Of a stretch of DNA of 64,000 nucleotides, positions 23,494 to 32,141 are shown piece by piece. Under the pieces are notes generated by a model. The model saw only the letters and a program-made list of their open reading frames with translations. It ran no database searches and was not told where the DNA came from. A program made the translations under genes and the position numbers. Position 1 is the stretch's first letter. Each line of letters opens with the position of its first letter. The DNA is taken from positions 1 through 64,000 of the forward strand of contig NZ_PGVB01000003.1 in assembly GCF_002860205.1 (NCBI RefSeq), in the 5' to 3' direction. The DNA is from Bacillus sp. T33-2 (GTDB taxonomy: Bacteria > Bacillota > Bacilli > Bacillales > Cytobacillaceae).

Positions 23494-24672
23494 ATGAGGA
23501 AGCTCTCAATGGTCGCTCTATCTCTCGTCCTTTTGCTGGCAGCCTGTGCGCCTAATTTTGACAAGCAGGAAGAAATCGTGCAGGAAAAGGATAATGATAC
23601 AAAAGAAAAAGCGATTATACCAAAGTATAAAATATCCGATAAATACTACCGGACGATCATGCCGTTTGAACCCGGGGAAGCTCGCGGGGCGGTAGTCAAT
23701 AATTTGAATACCCGCTATGACATTAATGAGCTAGAAACAGGATTGATGAGGCTCGCCCAGAATACCTTTGAAACAGACAGGTACGTCTTTAAGGAAGGAC
23801 AGTACCTTGATTCGGAGACTGTGGATTCGTGGCTGAACAGGAAGTTCACGAAGGAACAGCTGGAACAGAGGAAAATGAAAGAGTCCGAAAATCTTGGGCT
23901 CAATCCTGTCGATCCCGGAACAGGGGATGTACATGAGAGAAATAAGCAAAACCCGGTCTATCTGGCCCATATCCTCGAACACAATTACCTTGTAAAAGCA
24001 GAAGGTGAAAAAGAGACGTATCAGCTAGGAGGAGTTGTCATAGGACTTGCGCTTAATAGCAAGCACTATTATCAAAAGGAACAGTTCGGGGATACATTTG
24101 AAACCGATATTCCACGCGATGTGCTTGACAGGGAAGGCAAGCTGATTGCCCAGGAAGTGGTCAACAGGCTGCGAAAGGAGAAGGATTTAAAGGAAGTCCC
24201 GATTGTTGTAGCACTGTTTGAGCAAAAAAGCCGTTCTTCAGTTGTTCCGGGGAATTTCTTTGCCTATTCCACTGCTTCCCAGGGAAGCGGCAATCTTGGC
24301 GGCTGGAAAGAAGTTAAGGAAAAATACGTCCTGTTCCCTTCCGAAGACGCCGAAAAAAACCATCGAGATGACTGGAACGCATTTGACCAGTTCAAACAAG
24401 GTGTGGAAGAATACTTTCCCAATTTCAATGGAGTTATCGGCAAGGGTTTTTATGTTGATGGGCAGCTTCAGGAGCTGAGCATCAATATCCCAATCCAATT
24501 TTACGGCAAGGCTGAAGGTATCGGCTTCACTCAGTACGTAACTGGCCTTGTGATGAAAGACTTCCCAGACTATATCTCGGTGCAAGTGAGCATCTCCTCC
24601 GTTAATGGCCAGGAAGCTCTCATCGTCCGTAAACCGCAGCAGGATGAACCGATCGTCCATGTCTATCATTAA
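23494..24672 (+). CDS. camS: CamS family sex pheromone lipoprotein (YerH type)
   Basis: Predicted lipoprotein of 392 residues in the CamS family. The lipobox LLAAC puts the lipidated Cys at residue 18, and the mature part is a charged extracytoplasmic domain. In enterococci and staphylococci, peptides cut from the signal sequence of relatives (cAM373 type) act as plasmid sex pheromones; here the residues before Cys18 read SLVLLLAA, and any such role is only inference. Position after ligA is conserved in Bacilli. A terminator follows. Confidence 0.92.
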   Translation: MRKLSMVALSLVLLLAACAPNFDKQEEIVQEKDNDTKEKAIIPKYKISDKYYRTIMPFEPGEARGAVVNNLNTRYDINELETGLMRLAQNTFETDRYVFKEGQYLDSETVDSWLNRKFTKEQLEQRKMKESENLGLNPVDPGTGDVHERNKQNPVYLAHILEHNYLVKAEGEKETYQLGGVVIGLALNSKHYYQKEQFGDTFETDIPRDVLDREGKLIAQEVVNRLRKEKDLKEVPIVVALFEQKSRSSVVPGNFFAYSTASQGSGNLGGWKEVKEKYVLFPSEDAEKNHRDDWNAFDQFKQGVEEYFPNFNGVIGKGFYVDGQLQELSINIPIQFYGKAEGIGFTQYVTGLVMKDFPDYISVQVSISSVNGQEALIVRKPQQDEPIVHVYH

Positions 24673-24676
24673 CCGA

Positions 24677-24707
24677 AGAAGGGCCTCCGCGGCTCTTTTT
24701 CTTTTTT
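24677..24707 (+). terminator. camS terminator
   Basis: Stem AAGGGCC 24679-24685 with GGCTCTT 24691-24697 (one G-U pair), a 5-nt loop and a T-rich tail. Confidence 0.85.
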
Positions 24708-24775
24708 ATAAAAAAGCTCCGTCCCCCATCACACAATCATAGACTTATGGAACTCGAACTGCCAGTTTTCTTTCA

Positions 24776-24805
24776 TTGATGATATGAAAAGAGTCATGGT
24801 AAAAT
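24776..24805 (+). promoter_or_regulatory. rocA promoter
   Basis: TTGATG at 24776-24781, an 18-bp spacer and TAAAAT at 24800-24805, 38 bp before the rocA start. This is sigma-A-like. No sigma-54 (-24/-12) promoter of the kind driving B. subtilis roc genes is seen. Confidence 0.6.
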
Positions 24806-24843
24806 GAAGATTGGGTGTAAACGAATACATAGGAGGCGATCGA

Positions 24844-26391
24844 ATGGTACAGCCATATAAACATGAGCCTTTCACAGATTTTTCGGTTGAGGAGAACCGC
24901 GAGGCTTATTTAAGAGGCTTAAAGACAGTTGAAGGTTATCTCGGACAGGATTACGATTTAGTAATCGGCGGAGAGCGCATCAGCACTGAAGATAAAATTA
25001 TTTCTTACAATCCTGCCAACAAAGAAGAAGTGATCGGCCGTGTTTCAAAAGCGGACCGTGACCTTGCTGAAAAAGCGATGCAGGCAGCGGTTGAAGCTTT
25101 CAAGACGTGGAAGAAAGTGAAGCCGGAATTCCGTGCGGATGTTTTGTTCAAGGCTGCTACAATCCTCCGGCGCCGCAAGCATGAATTTTCCGCCCTTTTG
25201 ACAAAGGAAGCTGGAAAGCCGTGGAGGGAAGCGGACGCAGATACTGCTGAAGCCATTGATTTCCTGGAATTTTACGGGCGCCAAATGCTTCGCATCAAAG
25301 ATGGCGTACCAGTCCAAAGCCGTCCGAATGAATTTAACCGCTACGGATATATTCCATTGGGTGTCGGGATTATTATCTCACCTTGGAACTTCCCGCTTGC
25401 GATCATGGCGGGTACAACCGTTGCCGCAATCGTGACTGGAAATACCGTATTGCTGAAGCCTGCTTCAACTACACCGGTAGTAGCAGCGAAGTTTGTTGAA
25501 GTAATGGAAGAGGCAGGGCTTCCGAAAGGTGTCCTTAACTTTGTTCCTGGAAGTGGCGCCGAGGTGGGCGATTATTTAGTTGACCATAAAGATACCCGCT
25601 TCATCTCCTTCACAGGTTCCCGTGACGTAGGTTTGCGCATATTCGAAAGGTCTTCCAAATTAAATGAAGGCCAGATCTGGATGAAGCGTTTGATTGCAGA
25701 GATGGGTGGTAAAGACACAATTGTGGTTGATAAAGAAGCCGATCTTGAGTTGGCGGCACAATCGATTGTCGCCTCAGCCTTCGGATTCTCCGGGCAAAAA
25801 TGTTCAGCCGGCTCACGTGCAGTCGTTGTTGAGGATGTATATGACCAGGTGTTGCACCGCGCGGTTGAGCTGACAAATGAGCTGGTTTTGGCAAACCCTG
25901 AAGAGTACAGCACATATATGGGTCCTGTCATCGACAACAACGCATTCAACAAAATCATGGAATACATTGAAATCGGCAAGCAGGAAGGCAAGCTGATGAC
26001 CGGGGGCGAAGGGGATAATTCCAAAGGCTTCTACATCAAGCCGACCATTTTTGCTGATCTTGACCCTAAATCCCGCATCATGCAGGAGGAAATTTTCGGG
26101 CCAGTTGTCGGCTTCTCTAAAGCAAGAGACTTCGACCATGCGCTTGAAATCGCCAACAATACCGAATATGGCTTAACCGGTGCCGTTATTACAACCAACC
26201 GTGAGCACATCGAAAAAGCCCGTGAAGACTTCCATGTTGGAAACCTCTATTTCAACCGGACATGTACAGGGGCGATTGTAGGATATCAGCCATTTGGCGG
26301 ATTCAATATGTCAGGTACCGATTCCAAAGCCGGAGGACCGGACTACCTGCTGCTTCATATGCAGGCAAAAACAACTTCGGAAATGTTTTAA
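24844..26391 (+). CDS. rocA: L-glutamate gamma-semialdehyde dehydrogenase (P5C dehydrogenase)
   Basis: Aldehyde dehydrogenase of 515 residues that oxidises glutamate semialdehyde (from P5C) to glutamate, the last step of proline and arginine breakdown. The catalytic Cys is in [13 protein letters not shown] and the Glu in IAEMGGKD. Similarity to RocA/PutC of Bacillus is strong through the C-terminus. The start at 24844 follows AGGAGG by about six bases; an upstream ATG at 24811 lies before the ribosome site and is rejected. It is monocistronic, with its own promoter and terminator. A proline symporter gene lies 12 kb downstream. Confidence 0.95.
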   Translation: MVQPYKHEPFTDFSVEENREAYLRGLKTVEGYLGQDYDLVIGGERISTEDKIISYNPANKEEVIGRVSKADRDLAEKAMQAAVEAFKTWKKVKPEFRADVLFKAATILRRRKHEFSALLTKEAGKPWREADADTAEAIDFLEFYGRQMLRIKDGVPVQSRPNEFNRYGYIPLGVGIIISPWNFPLAIMAGTTVAAIVTGNTVLLKPASTTPVVAAKFVEVMEEAGLPKGVLNFVPGSGAEVGDYLVDHKDTRFISFTGSRDVGLRIFERSSKLNEGQIWMKRLIAEMGGKDTIVVDKEADLELAAQSIVASAFGFSGQKCSAGSRAVVVEDVYDQVLHRAVELTNELVLANPEEYSTYMGPVIDNNAFNKIMEYIEIGKQEGKLMTGGEGDNSKGFYIKPTIFADLDPKSRIMQEEIFGPVVGFSKARDFDHALEIANNTEYGLTGAVITTNREHIEKAREDFHVGNLYFNRTCTGAIVGYQPFGGFNMSGTDSKAGGPDYLLLHMQAKTTSEMF

Positions 26392-26404
26392 TAAATAGAC
26401 TTTC

Positions 26405-26435
26405 AAAATCCCGTTCGGAATGAGCGGGATTTTTT
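26405..26435 (+). terminator. rocA terminator
   Basis: AAAATCCCG 26405-26413 pairs with CGGGATTTT 26425-26433, followed by Ts. The loop region shares the string ATCCCGTTCGGAA with the terminator at 27102. Confidence 0.9.
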
Positions 26436-26528
26436 CGCAGCTTGTGAACATCATTGTTTAAAGTATCAAAGCGTTATAATGAATTGTTGTCTGTCTGGTG
26501 GAAATAAAGTATTGGAAGGGGTGATACC

Positions 26529-27073
26529 GTGAAAAAACAATTGCTGTTCATTCATGGATGCGGCAAGGGGCATATGAGGCAGGTCGGGAATTGGCACTAA
26601 ATCTTATAGATTTACTAGGTACTGAATATGATATTCTTCTTCCTAAAATGCCTAACCCGGTAAGACCTATGAGGCATGGAGAGCTCAGATTGCCAGAAAC
26701 CTTGCTACCATAAAGGCTGAGGTGGCTGTTGTCGGACATTCTTTGGGTGCTTCATTTCTGCTGAAATATCTCTCTGAAGAAAAGCAAGTACAACCTATTA
26801 GCGGAGTGTTCCTCATCGCACCACCCTATTGGGGTGCTGAAGACTGGGAAGTTGATGAATATTTGTTGTGTGAAGACTTTGAGTCAAGGCTGCCCGATAA
26901 ACAAAATATTATCTTTTATCATAGCCGCGACGACCAATGGGTGCCTTTTACGCACCTAGCAATGTATGCACAAAAGCTTCCAAAGGGCGATAATTCGTCA
27001 GTTTGATGGTCGCGGCCATCAGTTGAACAACGATTTGTCTGAGGTTGCACAAGATATTAAAAAATTCTGTTAG
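26529..27073 (+). pseudogene. Alpha/beta hydrolase (RBBP9/YdeN-like), frameshifted three times
   Basis: A GTG at 26529 with GGAAGGGG upstream opens MKKQLLFIHG, typical of serine hydrolases of the RBBP9/YdeN family. The frame breaks near 26565 and resumes as AYEAGRELALNLIDLLG. It breaks again near 26665 and resumes as YEAWRAQIARNLATIKAEV, with the nucleophile motif VVGHSLGAS. A third break near 26990 leads into RQFDGRGHQLNNDLSE, with the catalytic His, and the stop at 27071-27073. Reassembled, it is a full-length protein of about 180 residues. Three separate shifts suggest decay, or possibly poor sequence quality here. A terminator follows. Confidence 0.85.
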
Positions 27074-27101
27074 TTAGACAAACCTCTCCAGCTATAAAGA
27101 T

Positions 27102-27129
27102 ATCCCGTTCGGAAAAGAACGGGATTTTT
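27102..27129 (+). terminator. Terminator after the hydrolase pseudogene
   Basis: Perfect 9-bp stem ATCCCGTTC 27102-27110 with GAACGGGAT 27117-27125, then TTTT. Confidence 0.9.
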
Positions 27130-27161
27130 ATTAAAAGATAAGAAATTATAAAATTTTCTTC

Positions 27162-27194
27162 ATTCCACAGTACCCGTTGCTGTGGAATTTTTAT
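27162..27194 (+). terminator. Second terminator in tandem
   Basis: Perfect 9-bp stem ATTCCACAG 27162-27170 with CTGTGGAAT 27180-27188, 9-nt loop and a T-rich tail. It follows the previous terminator by 32 bp with no gene between. Confidence 0.75.
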
Positions 27195-27274
27195 TAATCC
27201 ATGATTCGGATCAATTCGTTGACAAACCATCAGGGTAAAATCCGTTCCAAAGTAACGCTATTTTGAGGAGGAAG

Positions 27275-27706
27275 GCTGATTCGGTCATCTAGCCGGATTC
27301 TAGGTGACACAAACAAGTATCGGCGAGCTGGTTCGGTTACCTAGATGGGTTCTAGGTGACGCAAACTGGTTGAGTCGAGCTTCTTAAGGTCATCTAGCCG
27401 TGTTCTAAGTGACGCAAACTGGTTGAGTCGAGTTCTTTTGGTCAACTAGCCGAGTTCTCGGTGACGAAAATAGGTATGGGCGAGCTCTTTAGGAAAACTA
27501 GCCGGATTCTAGGTGACGCACACAAGTATCGGCGAGCTGGTTCGGTTACCTAGATGGGTTCTAGGTGACGCAAACTGGTTGAGTCGAGCTCTTTCGGTAG
27601 TCTAGCCAGGTTCTAGGTGACGAAAACTGGTTGACTCGAGTTCTTTTGGTCAACTAGCCAGGTTCTAGGTGACGCAAACAGGTAGCAGTGGGCTGATTCG
27701 GTCGCC
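27275..27706 (+). repeat. 52-bp tandem hairpin repeat array (eight units plus a partial)
   Basis: The core CTAGGTGAC (two units diverged: CTAAGTGAC and CTCGGTGAC) begins at 27300, 27352, 27405, 27457, 27509, 27561, 27613 and 27665, so the period is 52 bp with one 53. A partial ninth unit (GCTGATTCGGTCGCC) ends the array. Each unit can fold: for instance GTTACCTAGA pairs with TTCTAGGTGAC around a TGGG loop. Units 1-4 and 5-8 resemble each other pairwise at 209 bp, showing an older four-unit duplication. No ORF runs through it. It lies between terminators and a bidirectional hairpin at 27848. Confidence 0.93.
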
Positions 27707-27845
27707 AAGGAGTATGTCCGACGGGGACGCAATGACACTGGCAATGTTTTTTGTGCGAGAAATGTGGCGGAAAAATATACTTTGAGTATTTATAAAGGAG
27801 TACATAGGAAAGAGTGCACAATTTCGCATGTTCTGTGAACAAAAA
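27707..27845. other. Non-coding stretch after the repeat array
   Basis: No gene, promoter or known RNA was recognised here. Short reading frames in this stretch lack ribosome sites and family similarity. Confidence 0.4.
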
Positions 27846-27847
27846 GA

Positions 27848-27874
27848 ACCGAGCGGTTTTTGCCCGGTTTTTTT
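27848..27874. terminator. Bidirectional hairpin between array and ArsR-type gene
   Basis: ACCGAGC 27848-27854 pairs with GCCCGGT 27862-27868 with one mismatch. A T run follows on the plus strand, and TCTTTTTG follows on the minus strand, so it can end the minus-strand regulator transcript as well as any transcript through the repeat array. Confidence 0.75.
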
Positions 27875-27961
27875 AATACATAAGCCTATTTGTTCTTAAT
27901 CAAACGATGGATTAAAAACGATGATTCATTTTTAAACAAACGTTTGATTGAATTCAAATAA

Positions 27962-28858
27962 TCACTGGTAAATATAGCTTTCGAGTTTATTAAATAACAT
28001 GGAGGCTGCTTCTTTTCTGAACCTGTACGTACCAAGGCTTTCCCCCGCAATTTCCACTTCGATCAATCCTGCTGCCCTTAAAATGATCAAGTGATCATGG
28101 ACGGTGCTGCGGGCAAGCCCCATATGCCTCACTACCTCTATAAAACTGGATTGGCTTCCTGCAAGATATTTAATAATCTTTAATCGGCTTTTGTCTGACA
28201 GGGCCTTTGTCATTAATAGCAGTTCAAGTGAGGGTTCCCCGGGTTCTGCGTTTGAAATATAAGGAGAATAGGCGCATATAGTGATTCCTCCGTAATGGAA
28301 CATATAATGGCTTGGCTGTGAATGATACTGTGGAATAAAGAGGATTTTCTTAAGCCCATCGATCGGCTTGAAAATGATCCCATTTGTAAGCTGTTTGCCA
28401 AACTCGATCGGATCCGCCTTCTCCAACAGACTCCTTTGATGCTCCGCTTCCTTTTTAAGTTCATCAATAATTCCTATGTCAAAGTTATTAAAATACTGCT
28501 CATTCCACTCTGATAGAACATGCACCATCGTCTGTTTAATTTCCCCTAAATTGCTTGGAACGGTGTCAACCCAGGGAGCAAGGCTTTCATATATGTCTCC
28601 TGGTGTCAGCCTTTCCAGCCATTGGATGAATGAAAGCACATCCATGTCCTGTTTTTGGCAGGCCAGCAAGTGTATCGGCATCCAAATATCTTCCTCAAGT
28701 ACACTTCCTTTAAATTCGGGAGAAAGGGTTTTCTCCACATTTTTAACCCATAAAGCCCCCAGGTCAATCCTTTTATGGGACTTTTTACAAAGGTACGTAT
28801 ATAAACTCATCATTAATTCATTGACGGGCGAAAATGCTACATCCACTATATAAGCCAT
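27962..28858 (-). CDS. ArsR-family winged-helix regulator with N-terminal DUF5937-type domain
   Basis: A 298-residue protein. The C-terminal 85 residues are an ArsR/SmtB winged helix: TKALSDKSRLKIIKYLAGSQ, then the recognition helix region HMGLARSTVHDHLIILRAAG. The N-terminal 200 residues fit the DUF5937-like domain often attached to such regulators. No metal-binding cysteine pair in the recognition helix is visible, so a metal sensor role is unlikely. It is divergent from an MFS pump gene and a 9-bp palindrome lies over that gene's start site, so repression of the pump is the likely role. Confidence 0.85.
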   Translation of the reverse strand: MAYIVDVAFSPVNELMMSLYTYLCKKSHKRIDLGALWVKNVEKTLSPEFKGSVLEEDIWMPIHLLACQKQDMDVLSFIQWLERLTPGDIYESLAPWVDTVPSNLGEIKQTMVHVLSEWNEQYFNNFDIGIIDELKKEAEHQRSLLEKADPIEFGKQLTNGIIFKPIDGLKKILFIPQYHSQPSHYMFHYGGITICAYSPYISNAEPGEPSLELLLMTKALSDKSRLKIIKYLAGSQSSFIEVVRHMGLARSTVHDHLIILRAAGLIEVEIAGESLGTYRFRKEAASMLFNKLESYIYQ

Positions 28859-28934
28859 GTTTCTACTCCAATCTGGAATTTTCCTTCACTTTATTATAAA
28901 GCATATAAAAAATTTAAAAAAATAAAAATATCAG

Positions 28935-28963
28935 GTGACAAATTAAAAGCCACCGTCTATAAT
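28935..28963 (+). promoter_or_regulatory. Promoter of the MFS transporter gene
   Basis: GTGACA at 28935-28940, a 17-bp spacer and a perfect TATAAT at 28958-28963, 105 bp before the MFS start. Confidence 0.8.
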
Positions 28964-28973
28964 TCAAATTAAC

Positions 28974-28995
28974 TAGTTCGGTATTTACCGAACTA
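28974..28995 (+). promoter_or_regulatory. Palindromic operator at the MFS transcription start
   Basis: Perfect 9-bp arms TAGTTCGGT (28974-28982) and ACCGAACTA (28987-28995) around ATTT, ten bases after the -10, so it covers the transcription start and first transcribed bases. It is the obvious candidate site for the divergent ArsR-type regulator. Confidence 0.72.
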
Positions 28996-29067
28996 ATAAA
29001 TAAATTCCTGTTTTAACGAATTATACAAAAGTTAGTCAAAAAAATCAATTGATAGAGGTGGATAAAG

Positions 29068-30324
29068 ATGGTTAGTGTATGGAAAAACAGAGATTTTACA
29101 TGGTTGTTTACTGGACAGACGATTTCCCAGTTTGGAGCAGCAATCAGCAATTTTGCAATTCCATGGCTGCTGCTTGAATTGACAGGGTCAGCTGTGCAAA
29201 TGGGTTTTGCTTTCGCGGTCGGATTCATACCATATCTGCTGGTCTCCTTGCCTGCAGGCGTGTGGGCGGATAAGTATGACCGAAAGAAATTAATGATGAT
29301 TGCAGATATCGGAAGATTGCTGCTGCTATCCTCCATCCCATTATTTTATTTCATCTTCGACATACATATAATCCAGTTGTATCTAGTACAGGCAGGGATT
29401 AGTTTATTTTCGGCTTTATTTGATGCTGCATATGGCGCATGCCTGCCTAATGTAGTTGAAAAAAAACAGCTCCAGCAGGCAAATTCCGTTCTTCAGGCGG
29501 GCACATCGTTAAGCCAAATCATCGGTCCGGCACTTGGCGGCGGACTTGTAGGGCTGTTTGGTGTACCGGAAACAATCATTATTTCTGGTGTATCTTATTT
29601 GGTTTCGGCCGTGACCCTGTTAAAAATAAAGAAACACATGAAAACAGAAAATATAGCGGGCGCAGATAAGCAAGACATGTTCATGCAGATAAAAGAAGGT
29701 CTCCAGTATGTATGGAACAACAAACTTATCAGGCTTACAGGGATTTATGCTACATTTTTAAATTTCGTTATCTTCGCTTCAATTGTTGCCATCATGTACA
29801 AAGTGAAAGAGGAACTGGGGTTGGATGCGGCTGCTGCCGGAATCATGACAGCCAGTTTCAGCCTTGGTTCCGTCATCGGATCCGTAATAAATGGGAAAGT
29901 CAACAAATACCTTTCCGGAAAAAATCTCATCGTCACAATTCTCATGCTCCAGATTATCCCTCCATTGTTGATTGGATTTAGTGATAATGTGGCAACAATT
30001 GCGGTCGCAAATGGAATTGGCGGGGTATTGCTTACGATTTGGAACATTCAGATCATTACACTTAGGCAGTCGCTCATTCCTGATGAGCTGATGGGAAGAG
30101 CCACGACTAGTATCAGGCTGATCGCCTGGTGCAGCATACCGCTTGGAAATTCTATTGGAGGAGTTTTAGCCGGCTCCTACGGTACAACATCTGTTTTTGT
30201 CATTGACAGTCTCGTTCGTTTTACCCTGCTGGCCATCAGTATTCCGCTATTATTTCAGGGTAAGAGAAAGAGAGATTACGACTTTAGCCTGCTTGAAAAC
30301 AATCGGGTTCAGCAGGGGGGATAA
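29068..30324 (+). CDS. MFS transporter (MFS_3/EntS-like efflux family)
   Basis: Integral membrane protein of 418 residues with about 12 hydrophobic segments. The loop between segments 2 and 3 has GVWADKYDRKK, the usual MFS motif A in the form seen in the MFS_3/enterobactin-exporter-like group. FTGQTISQFGAAISNFAIPW at the N-terminus also fits that group. The substrate is unknown. GAGGTGGA precedes the ATG at 29068 by six bases. It is divergent from the ArsR-type regulator and probably repressed by it. Confidence 0.88.
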   Translation: MVSVWKNRDFTWLFTGQTISQFGAAISNFAIPWLLLELTGSAVQMGFAFAVGFIPYLLVSLPAGVWADKYDRKKLMMIADIGRLLLLSSIPLFYFIFDIHIIQLYLVQAGISLFSALFDAAYGACLPNVVEKKQLQQANSVLQAGTSLSQIIGPALGGGLVGLFGVPETIIISGVSYLVSAVTLLKIKKHMKTENIAGADKQDMFMQIKEGLQYVWNNKLIRLTGIYATFLNFVIFASIVAIMYKVKEELGLDAAAAGIMTASFSLGSVIGSVINGKVNKYLSGKNLIVTILMLQIIPPLLIGFSDNVATIAVANGIGGVLLTIWNIQIITLRQSLIPDELMGRATTSIRLIAWCSIPLGNSIGGVLAGSYGTTSVFVIDSLVRFTLLAISIPLLFQGKRKRDYDFSLLENNRVQQGG

Positions 30325-30342
30325 TAGAATGGAACACGACGG

Positions 30343-30372
30343 AAAACCATTTCTTAATGAAGTGGTTTTTCT
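30343..30372 (+). terminator. MFS gene terminator
   Basis: AAAACCATTTC 30343-30353 pairs with GAAGTGGTTTT 30359-30369 with one G-U pair; 5-nt loop and T-rich tail. Confidence 0.8.
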
Positions 30373-30431
30373 TATTCAGGTGGATAAAAAACCAGGTTCA
30401 AAAAAATATTCAGAAAGTTGAGGTAAAATAA

Positions 30432-30486
30432 TTGCATTTTGTCTTTTCTGTTATATAATACAGATATAAAGTTAAACTGTATTATA
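30432..30486 (+). promoter_or_regulatory. aceBA promoter with inverted-repeat operator
   Basis: TTGCAT at 30432-30437, a 16-bp spacer and TATAAT at 30454-30459. The -10 is part of a perfect 10-bp inverted repeat, TATAATACAG 30454-30463 and CTGTATTATA 30477-30486, separated by 13 bp. Its position over the -10 and the start site suggests a repressor site for the glyoxylate genes. No clear cre site was seen. Confidence 0.7.
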
Positions 30487-30508
30487 ACAAAGAGGTGAGT
30501 TCAGCTAA

Positions 30509-32104
30509 ATGTCTACACAAACGACAGGGATTAAAATCGTCGGCACAATGAAAAATGGCTATGAAGAAATCCTGACCCCTGAAGCCTTACAGTTTATTGA
30601 GGAACTGGAAAGAAATTTTGGGCAGCGGAGACGGGAACTGCTGGAGATGAGGAAAAAGCGCCAGCATGAAATCAATGAAGGGAAATTGCCGGACTTTTTG
30701 CCTGAAACAAAGCATATCCGGGAGAGTCAATGGACGATTGCGCCGCTTCCGGAGGATTTGCAGGACCGCAGGGTTGAAATCACAGGCCCGACAGACAGGA
30801 AAATGGTCATAAACGCCCTTAATTCCGGGACAAAAGTTTTTATGGCTGACTTTGAAGACGCCACCTCGCCAGGCTGGGAAAACATCGTCGAGGGCCAGAT
30901 TAATTTACGGGATGCAGTAAACCGGACAATCGCGTTTGAAAACCCTAACGGCAAGAGGTATGAACTAAACGAACAAACAGCCGTACTGTTTGTAAGGGCA
31001 AGAGGCTGGCACCTTGAAGAGAAACATTTATTGCTTGATGGAAAGCCAATTTCCGGAAGCCTGTTTGATTTCGGGATGTACTTTTTCCATAATGTAAAAA
31101 ATCTTTTGGCGCAGGGAACAGGCCCTTACTTCTATTTGCCAAAGCTTGAAAGCCATCTTGAGGCGCGTTTATGGAATGATGTGTTTGTTTTTGCGCAAGA
31201 GAAGCGGGGCATCCCGCAGGGAACCATCAAGGCGACTGTCCTGATCGAAACAATTCTTGCAGCGTTCGAGATGGATGAGATTTTATACGAATTAAAGGAG
31301 CACTCGGCCGGCTTGAACTGCGGCCGCTGGGATTATATATTCAGTTATTTGAAAAAGCTCCGCAGCCAGGAAGAAGTAATCCTTCCGGACCGCTCCCAGG
31401 TAACAATGACAGTTCCATTCATGAGATCGTATTCATTGCTTACGATTAAGACATGCCACCGCCGAAAGGCACCAGCGATGGGCGGGATGGCGGCTCAAAT
31501 CCCTGTTAAAAATAATGAAAAGGCCAATGAAGAGGCATTCGCACGAGTGCGTGCCGATAAAGAACGGGAAGCCCGCGACGGCCACGATGGCACATGGGTA
31601 GCCCATCCGGGTTTGGTCCCTGTCGCATTGGAAGCATTTAACCGTGAAATGCCACAGCCCAATCAGATCGATTCAGGAAAACAACAGGATGTTGAAGTCA
31701 CTGCCGCTGACCTGCTTGCGGTACCAGAAGGCACGATTACTGAAGAAGGTGTACGCATGAATATCAATGTGGGCATCCAGTATGTAGCTTCATGGCTGAA
31801 TGGCCGCGGTGCAGCTCCAATCCATAACCTGATGGAGGACGCGGCGACTGCCGAGATTTCCAGGGCCCAGCTATGGCAATGGATCCGCCATTCAAAAGGA
31901 ATCCTTGATGATGGCCGGAAAGTGACCATTGAAATGTATGAGCAGCTGAAGGAAGAAGAACTTGTAAAAATCAAGCAGGAAGTTGGAGTAGAGGCGTTTC
32001 GCTCAGGCAGGTTCGACCAGGCAACAACGCTGTTCGATGACCTGATTTTACAGGAAGATTTTGCGGAATTTTTGACGCTTTCCGGCTATGAAGCTTTGGA
32101 TTAA
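30509..32104 (+). CDS. aceB: Malate synthase A
   Basis: Malate synthase of 531 residues, condensing glyoxylate and acetyl-CoA to malate in the glyoxylate shunt. [33 protein letters not shown] and [12 protein letters not shown] are family segments; the catalytic Asp is expected in [12 protein letters not shown] near the C-terminus. GAGGTGAG lies before the ATG at 30509. It is followed 37 bp later by aceA, forming the complete shunt as an operon. B. subtilis 168 lacks these genes; other Bacilli such as the B. cereus group have them. Confidence 0.96.
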   Translation: MSTQTTGIKIVGTMKNGYEEILTPEALQFIEELERNFGQRRRELLEMRKKRQHEINEGKLPDFLPETKHIRESQWTIAPLPEDLQDRRVEITGPTDRKMVINALNSGTKVFMADFEDATSPGWENIVEGQINLRDAVNRTIAFENPNGKRYELNEQTAVLFVRARGWHLEEKHLLLDGKPISGSLFDFGMYFFHNVKNLLAQGTGPYFYLPKLESHLEARLWNDVFVFAQEKRGIPQGTIKATVLIETILAAFEMDEILYELKEHSAGLNCGRWDYIFSYLKKLRSQEEVILPDRSQVTMTVPFMRSYSLLTIKTCHRRKAPAMGGMAAQIPVKNNEKANEEAFARVRADKEREARDGHDGTWVAHPGLVPVALEAFNREMPQPNQIDSGKQQDVEVTAADLLAVPEGTITEEGVRMNINVGIQYVASWLNGRGAAPIHNLMEDAATAEISRAQLWQWIRHSKGILDDGRKVTIEMYEQLKEEELVKIKQEVGVEAFRSGRFDQATTLFDDLILQEDFAEFLTLSGYEALD

Positions 32105-32141
32105 TAGATTAACAGAATGATAATTTTTAGGAGGCAATGAA

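Noticed and set aside
27275-27706. The 52-bp array as a CRISPR
   Set aside because: Units abut with no unique spacers, similarity extends through the full period, and there are no cas genes.
30329-30421. 30-codon reading frame after the MFS gene
   Set aside because: It has a fair ribosome site but runs through the MFS terminator hairpin and resembles nothing known.
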